Positions 58,421 to 64,000 of a stretch of 64,000 nt of DNA are shown here, piece after piece (the stretch's first letter is position 1; each line of letters starts with the position of its first letter). The notes beneath the pieces were generated by a model that did not search any database, was not told where the DNA came from, and saw nothing but the letters and a program-made list of their open reading frames with translations. A program made the translations under genes and the position numbers. This stretch comes from Deroplatys truncata (taxonomy: Eukaryota > Arthropoda > Insecta > Mantodea > Mantidae), in contig CM060990.1 in assembly GCA_030765065.1 (NCBI GenBank), forward strand, positions 499,462,190 through 499,526,189, written 5' to 3'.

Positions 58421-59709
58421 ACTCACATTTTGGACTTCTATTGAATAGTCCTCTCGACCTTCCCTATTAGGTGTGTCACGACTCCCTTGAATACCACCCT
58501 ATCATTTCTTGGGCCTCTTTGAAACCATTTGCCCTGTGAGCAACTCTACAACTACAATTTGTTTTATTTTACTATTTTATTATCTTAAATAATTTAACCA
58601 TACTACTTCACTTATACTTTTCACTCTTATTATACCTACCTTTCAATTACTTCATCTATCTACTACTTTATAACTTCACAATACAATAGCTTCTTTATAT
58701 CTCTTTTCATTATTAAACTTAAAATTACAATTCACTACTCTTTGATAACTCACTCTACCTACTTTCACACTATTTCACTTTTAATTTAGCTTTATAACCT
58801 CTTAGGCTAATAATTTAACTCACTACACTTCACTATTTCACTCAACCTCCTTTTCCATTATTTTGCCTTTTAATTCCAACTTTTATAACCATATAGGTTA
58901 AAACTCTAATTCACTACACTTTCACTCATCCTATTTCTCATTTAAAGCACCTTTTTGTCTTGCTTTTTAAATTTACACTATAATTCACTACAATTTTGCA
59001 CTACTCTTTTACCAGCCACTGCTACCGCAATACCTCCCATCCTCCTTGGCTGACTCCATCTTTCCCCCTTTTCCAGCAGCTTGCCAACTCACACCCCGGC
59101 ACCACTTTCTCCTTCCACCTCACTATAAATCATCTCCTTCCTCTTCTTCTCTTCTTTGCCTCCACCATTTTCCTCCATTTGTCTTTTAATTTTGTTCATT
59201 TTAATATAACAAATTTTTCGCAATCATTTCTTAGGTCATCATAATTTTCTTCTTTCCCACTTTCTCCTCCTCTCCTTCTTCTTCTCTTCTTTGCCTCCAC
59301 TGTTCCTCTCCTAATTTTGTACATTTAATAACATAAGTTTCATCTAATCATCTCCCTGGTGATTGTATTTTTCTTCCTTCCCACTATAGTTATCAGCTTC
59401 ATCTTCTTCATCTCTACCATTCCTCCGCCATTTCTCTGGTCATTGTACTTACTTTTTCTTTCCCACTATGATTATCATCTTGACCCTCCTCTTCTCTTCT
59501 TCACCTCCACCATTCCTATTAATAAGTTTCATCTAATCATCTCCTTGGTTGTATTCTTCTTCTTTCTCTCAATGTAGTCTCCCCATAGTAGTTCCATAAA
59601 ATCTTCTTCTGCTATAAATTTATCATTATCCCTTTCTTCTTATACCTCTTCTTTTCCATCTCCTTCATACATACCCCCTCTCTTTTTTACCTTCATCATC
59701 TGGTTCTGG
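58421..59709. other. Pyrimidine-rich (plus strand) non-coding tract
   Basis: Strong strand asymmetry: the plus strand is rich in C and T with repeated TTCTTC, CTCCTC and CCTCCACCATT-like words, i.e. purine-rich on the minus strand. It follows the C-terminus of the R1-like LINE, so it may be that element's 3' UTR. No coding recognised; the open frames are composition artefacts. Confidence 0.5.
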
Positions 59710-61345
59710 TTATGTATCGTTTCTAGATGGTGAATTATTTAACTGATTATAAATATCTTGTATTCTTATTCTTTCTGATCTTCTAACTTCTTCTTCTTCT
59801 TCTGCTTCAAATACTACTGCTATCTTCTCCTGCTCTATTCTTTCTTCCCAAGCTAGCTTGCTAATTTTGTGTGCTAATATTTCAAGATAATTGCATAAAT
59901 CTACATTCCTTAATATATAACCAATTTGATAGCTGCTTAATTTTGTTCTTTCTTGTAATATTTGGTCCGCATATATAACACATTCAAAGAGGACATGTTC
60001 TGGCGTATTCTTGTGTGCCACATTGTGTACAGACCTCATTCTGAGTCTTCTTAGTCTTTTGCCAATAAGCTCTATATGGCCAATGTCCTTCAGATAATGT
60101 ATCAGTCCTTTCATTGGTTTAATATGCCTTAAGTTTTATCTTTTGTATATACTACCAAATGTATTATGGGTTCTACTCCCATCATTTATTTGATTCAACT
60201 CAAGTTGCCAAATTGGTTTTAATTTGTTCTTTATTTCAGATATGGAATTGCAATGTGGACCTATAATTTCTTCTGTCCTTTCATAATTTCTTCTTTTAAT
60301 CCAAAACGTTGCACCTCTCAACCATGCTAATAAACCAATTGGCCAAATTCCTGTAGAGATTAATAAAGCCATTGTGGGTGTGGTGCTAACTGCCCCTGAT
60401 TAGCATAATAGAATTTTGCTTTGTGAACTTCTTAGTTGATTTTTAATCATACATCCCAGCCCTGTATATGTAATTATTGTTACAAAAATGTATTATGGTA
60501 CATAGTAGTAATGTGTACAGATATCTTAAAATTTGATTGTATTAGTCTGGCTAATTTCATCATGGTTTTTTCAAATTTGGATTTAACATGTAAAGTGTGT
60601 TTTTTTCTAAAATTTTGCTTTTCATCTAAAAGCATTACCAAATATTTACAACCTTTTCCCTTTTTACTGTAACATTATTATAATTTATTATTAGATTTCT
60701 TTTTAGGCTTCCTTTAAGAATCGTGCAACATGATTTTGAGGGGGCAGTCTGCAATTTGGAATTACGATACCATAATTTTAATTTCCATGTCAAACTATTG
60801 GCTCAATCTTCCAGCTCACTTCTTGAATTTCCTTCAATAATAAAACTAACATCAACTGCATAAGGAATGATATTTTTCACATCTATATCATTATTCAGTT
60901 CTTCAAATAAAGTTTCCATCACTAGATCCCAGAAAATTGGCCCTAGGAATGGTCCCTGCAGGCAACCTTTGGTTCTTTGTTTATTAATAATGTCTCCAAC
61001 CCCTTTTATGTGTACTCTTCTCTCTATACAATAATCCTTCAAAATGGCACAAAGAGTTTTTGGAAAATATTTCCTTTGTAATCTATCAAAAAGGTGGATT
61101 ATCAAAAGCCCCAAAAATATTGATAAATATTCCTATTATTATAAGGTTGGATTATTTAACTGCATTTATTACTTCAATTACTGCATCCTCCATGGGCTTC
61201 CCTTTCTTGAACCCAAATTGTCTTTCACTCATGCCAATCATTAATCTATATTCCATAATTCTTTTATATATTAACTGTTCCAAAGCTTTACCAATTGTAT
61301 TTAATAGACTGATACGGTAATTTGTATCACAAATTACTTAAATGT
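59710..61345 (-). mobile_element. R1-like LINE, 5'-truncated
   Basis: Minus strand from the RT: TNYRISLLNTIGKALEQLIY (61330-61275), QFGFKKGKPMEDAVIEVINA, IGIFINIFGAFDNPPF (motif A), KGCLQGPFLGPIFWDLVME (60990-60930), then IIPYAVDVSFIIEG (60866-60820), where the YADD box is YAVD. GCLQGPFLGPIFW is the R1-type form of motif B. The C-terminal part includes STGIWPIGLLAWLRGATFWI and RNYERTEEI (60370-60280), and DIGHIELIGKRLRRLRM and EHVLFECV (60080-59985). A typical R1 lies at a fixed 28S rDNA site; no rDNA is seen here. Confidence 0.7.
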
Positions 61346-61543
61346 AAATAATGATTGTAATATGAATATGTATTTTTATGTGACATTGATTTCCGATGTT
61401 TATTAATTGTAATTATTATTGGTAAATAATAATATACGGCTTTACTGAAACTGTCAATAATATCGCAATAATGCAGCGAGGGGGTGAGCTGTTTATCATT
61501 ACTGGGAACAAGGAAGTTACGTAATGTTCGCGCGTTTTCGGTA

Positions 61544-61562
61544 GAACCTTCTAGAATGTTTC
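61544..61562 (+). promoter_or_regulatory. Heat-shock-element-like motif in the LTR
   Basis: GAACCTTCTAGAATGTTTC contains three perfect alternating units (GAA, TTC, GAA at 5 bp steps) and a near fourth, about 120 bp upstream of the TATA box. Confidence 0.5.
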
Positions 61563-61681
61563 CCTAAAAGCAATATGTATTCGTGGTTTTCATTGGATAT
61601 TAAAATAGACGCTAATGTTGGCGCGTTTTATTAGCCAATAGTAGTTCATTTATAATCTTTAGGCATGTCGAGGAGTGGGAG

Positions 61682-61689
61682 TATATAAA
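61682..61689 (+). promoter_or_regulatory. TATA box of the LTR
   Basis: TATATAAA preceded by a G-rich stretch (GTGGGAG) and followed by a GC-rich region with CAGTTCAAC about 30 bp on, a plausible start site region. Confidence 0.6.
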
Positions 61690-62227
61690 GTCGAGTGCGT
61701 GGAGATCGCGCCCAGTTCAACAAAATTCTCAATACCTTACACGTCGGTCGCCTAGTTCATCAAAATTTCTAGCACGTTATATGTTGTCTTCAGTCAGTCA
61801 GTTCGTCATAAGTTACGCGCAGCAGAATTACGAGAATCTAAAGTATTATACAGTTAAATATACACAAAGTTGAAGTACGTGAGTTAAAAGTGATAAGTAA
61901 GAAGTTATTACAAACAGTTTCAGTTTGGCGAGTATCTAAATCAATATGTAAAAGTGTTCGTGAACGTATTCGGCAATAAAAATTATAAAACAAATTTTCT
62001 TTATCAGTATAATTTCTGGATAAAAGATTCCTTTCCGCTTCACAACCTGCAAAGAAATACATGTTCGACCCAAACAGCTAGCTGGAAGGCATTTAAAGTG
62101 AATTATTTCAAAACTAATGCAAATTGCTACGCCAGATGGAGCTACAAACCAAACAAATGAATGACGTCACAAGATGGCTTCAACACTGATGTAAACAACA
62201 TTACGTAAAGCAATTTCTCTCGCAAAT

Positions 62228-62246
62228 TGGCTCCACAACGTGGGGC
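62228..62246 (+). other. Degenerate duplicate of the primer binding site
   Basis: TGGCTCCACAACGTGGGGC resembles the true site 66 bp downstream. The preceding GCAAAT is also shared, so the LTR end plus PBS appears tandemly duplicated. Confidence 0.6.
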
Positions 62247-62293
62247 TAACAAATACAAAAACATATTACGTGAGAAACATTAATATTGCAAAT

Positions 62294-62311
62294 TGGCGCC
62301 CAACGTGGGGC
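62294..62311 (+). other. Primer binding site, tRNA-Lys type
   Basis: TGGCGCCCAACGTGGGGC is the 18-base sequence complementary to the 3' end of tRNA-Lys(1,2), used by many gypsy-group elements to start minus-strand synthesis. Confidence 0.85.
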
Positions 62312-62410
62312 ACGATAACCAGGAAAGTAACACGATGACCAGGAAAGAAGCATAGTGACCAGGAAAGGAACACGATGACCAGGAAAGGATCAACATAACC
62401 AGGAAGGGGC
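62311..62410 (+). repeat. Five 20 bp tandem repeats in the leader
   Basis: Units at 62311, 62331, 62351, 62371 and 62391 share the core CGATGACCAGGAAAG with a few changes; they follow the PBS directly. Confidence 0.9.
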
Positions 62411-62732
62411 GAATGCAGCAGTGAAATGATCTACAAGACGCAGATTCCAGAAACAACAGGGAGGACAGACTACATGGATAACTGGACATCGTAATTCCGA
62501 GATTACAAGGCAACAGGGTAATTTAACTACAAAACAACAAGACGACGTAGATTCATCACAACACAACGCAGAAGCGACATACAAACCTAGGAGAAAGGGG
62601 CAGACAGCTAGACATCTAAGCAACATCAGCAGATTGCATCAGAAAGGTTAGAAAAGTGTGATTTTAATTCTAAAAAAAAAAGGGGTAAACAAATTTAAAT
62701 GTTACTTAGGAGTGGTAGGATAAAAAAAAACA

Positions 62733-63900
62733 ATGGCTACCAATAATACAGAAGAAATAATTATGGAGGGAGATAGTGTAACAGTTAGCTGTAATCCAAT
62801 ACAGGTTACAGAAAATAGCCCAGACTTTTTAGGATTTGAGGATGAAAATGTTAGTGCAGAAAATAGCCCAGACTTTTTAGGATTTGAGGATGAAAATGTT
62901 AGTGCAGAAAGTCAGAATAGAATAGCAGGAAATGTTAATCTTGATACTAGTATGATTATGGAAATGCTGAAACATTTGAATGAGAATATGGAAAAGAATA
63001 AGAGGGAATTGAGGGAAGAATTAAGGGAAGATAGTAGTAAGAGTAATGAGAAATTAGAACAAAAACTAACTCAGAAAATGGAAATGAATAATAAAGAATT
63101 GAGGGAAGATCTTAGTAAGAAAATAGATCAAAACAGGGAAGATATGCAAAAGAATAATAGGGAATTAAGAGAAGATATTGATAGGAGTTTAGAACAAAAA
63201 GTAGATCAGAGTTTTGAGGAATTGAGAGAAGATATAAAAAAAGATCATAGGAAATCAATTGAAAATATTGGTAGGAGTAATGAGGAATTAGAGCAAAAAG
63301 TAGATCAAAGCAGTAAAGAAATTGAAAAGAAAGTTATGAAGCTAGATAGTAGTATGCCAGAAATGAGAGATGAAAATGAAGTAATAGCAAGTGAGACAGA
63401 AGAAATTTCAAAGAAAATGCTAGATATGAGCATGGAAATAGGTAACAAAGAAAGTGAGGTTAATACTAAAAGTGAGGTTAATGTAGAATGCAGGAAGTCA
63501 AATGAGTAGTATTTCAAGTGAGATAAGAGAGACGAAAGAGGTTATGAATGTAGATGTAAATCAGTCGCAAGTTAATTTCAGAGGGGAGATATCAGAAATA
63601 CAAAATGAGACAGTAATGCAAAGAAATAAATTGTACCAAGATGTTCAAAATGAAAACTCCAGTCCAGTACAGTTTAGTACAGATTTGTCAGAGTATTCTC
63701 AAGTTAAAAAGATAGCAGATGAATTGAAAATGAAAGTTGTCAAAAGATGTGTTGTTCAAGAAACTGTAGATTGTTTTCAAATGTTATCAGGGAACGAAAT
63801 GTCATATGAATACAAGAGGTTATTCATGAACAAAAATTTGAAGGTTAGGTTACGGCTACGAGTAATGTTTAGCCACACACAATTTGATCCAGGAGGGTAA
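62733..63900 (+). pseudogene. gag-like coiled-coil protein of the LTR element, one frame break
   Basis: ATG at 62733 opens a 258-codon frame. After an acidic N-terminus there is an exact tandem 48 bp duplication (62811-62858 and 62859-62906) giving ENSPDFLGFEDENVSA twice. Residues about 75-220 are Lys/Glu/Asn-rich repeats such as NKRELREELRED, EQKVDQS and NNRELREDI, a long coiled coil typical of some insect gypsy gag proteins. The frame ends at 63509; an ATG overlapping the stop (63502) opens the +1 frame (132 codons) with VDCFQMLSGNEMSYEYKRLF. Overlap may be a frameshift lesion or a programmed shift; I favour a lesion. No zinc knuckle is seen before the frame ends. Confidence 0.65.
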
Positions 63901-64000
63901 ATAGCGATGAGATGTAAAGTAAATGCTGGATAGTTAAAGATGACTTGCAGAGAAATGTATTGGAACGTAAGAGGGTTAATTATTTATATATGTCATTTGA

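Larger units (their letters stand above)
61346..62290 (+). repeat. Putative 5' LTR
   Basis: Contains a TATA box and an HSE-like motif. Downstream of the TATA box is an imperfect direct repeat: CAGTTCAACAAAATTCTCAA (61715-61734) and TAGTTCATCAAAATTTCTAG (61753-61772). No TG...CA ends could be fixed. Confidence 0.5.
61346..64000 (+). mobile_element. gypsy-like LTR retrotransposon, 5' part (continues beyond the window)
   Basis: A 5' LTR-like promoter region with TATA box, a tRNA-Lys primer binding site at 62294-62311, a leader with 20 bp tandem repeats, and a coiled-coil gag beginning at 62733 are in the expected order. The left boundary of the LTR is not proven; it lies just right of the R1-like LINE. 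The 3' LTR is outside the window, so LTR length cannot be measured. Confidence 0.75.

Noticed and set aside
58996-59577. Ser/Pro/Phe-rich open frames in the pyrimidine-rich tract
   Set aside because: Composition artefact; no motif.
62280-62626. Minus-strand Ser/Cys-rich frames opposite the LTR leader
   Set aside because: Shadow of the 20 bp repeats on the opposite strand.
63502-63900. Programmed +1 frameshift between two gag parts
   Set aside because: The overlap is short, no slippery site or known +1 signal is evident, and the rest of the window shows abundant decay; a lesion is more likely, though not excluded.
1-64000. CRISPR arrays, operons, rRNA genes or prokaryotic defence systems
   Set aside because: No spaced direct-repeat arrays or bacterial-type gene clusters; everything recognisable is eukaryotic and mostly transposon-derived.

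Overview
This is an AT-rich stretch of eukaryotic, almost certainly arthropod (probably insect) nuclear DNA. It is a graveyard of transposable elements in which I can support only one exon of an ordinary host gene. The reasons are: no operon-like coding; a 50-codon exon with GT-AG borders and AIG1/ADTRP family features (21290-21439, minus); mariner, Tc1-like, hAT and piggyBac DNA transposons; several clades of non-LTR retrotransposon (LINE) including an R1-like one; a tRNA-headed SINE; and a gypsy-like LTR element with a tRNA-Lys primer site. Nearly all coding is broken by stops and frameshifts. The species cannot be named from the sequence.

Layout. 1-2601 is one copy of a TIR transposon whose minus-strand protein belongs to a multicopy invertebrate family with no formal name that I know; it sits in a hAT (ZMYM1-type) gene that continues to 3505. 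A piggyBac relic follows (3780-4800), then a minus-strand LINE relic split by a plus-strand LINE (5159-7032), and a LINE with an SGNH-esterase-like ORF1 (7430-11619). 13370-14545 holds a second unnamed transposase-like family. A complete 2.2 kb hAT element lies inside an (ATG)n microsatellite (14667-16890), then a fold-back MITE, a LINE 3' piece, and a SINE inside a (GT)n tract.

21740-27410 is a three-level nest: LINE D contains LINE C, which contains a DUF4817/DDE transposon with very long TIRs. 27900-32460 is an endonuclease-RT-RNase H LINE interrupted by a 990 bp LINE copy with a 13 bp target-site duplication. A Tc1-like element (32910-34112) and a nearly full-length LINE with an L1-type ORF1 and a 2A-like motif (35300-39793) follow.

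40050-51470 is the most complex part: a LINE is interrupted by the second copy of the unnamed TIR transposon (40793-48882), which contains a minus-strand LINE, which contains a plus-strand LINE; the outer LINE is also hit by a Jockey/CR1-like LINE. The right part holds a fold-back palindrome (52414-52830), an internally deleted hAT (53170-54531), a young mariner (55669-56937), transposase and gypsy-protease fragments, an R1-like LINE (59710-61345, minus), and the 5' part of a gypsy-like LTR element running off the right edge.

There is no pathway here. The biology is insertion history: target-site duplications, terminal repeats and interrupted reading frames allow a relative order of insertions to be read.
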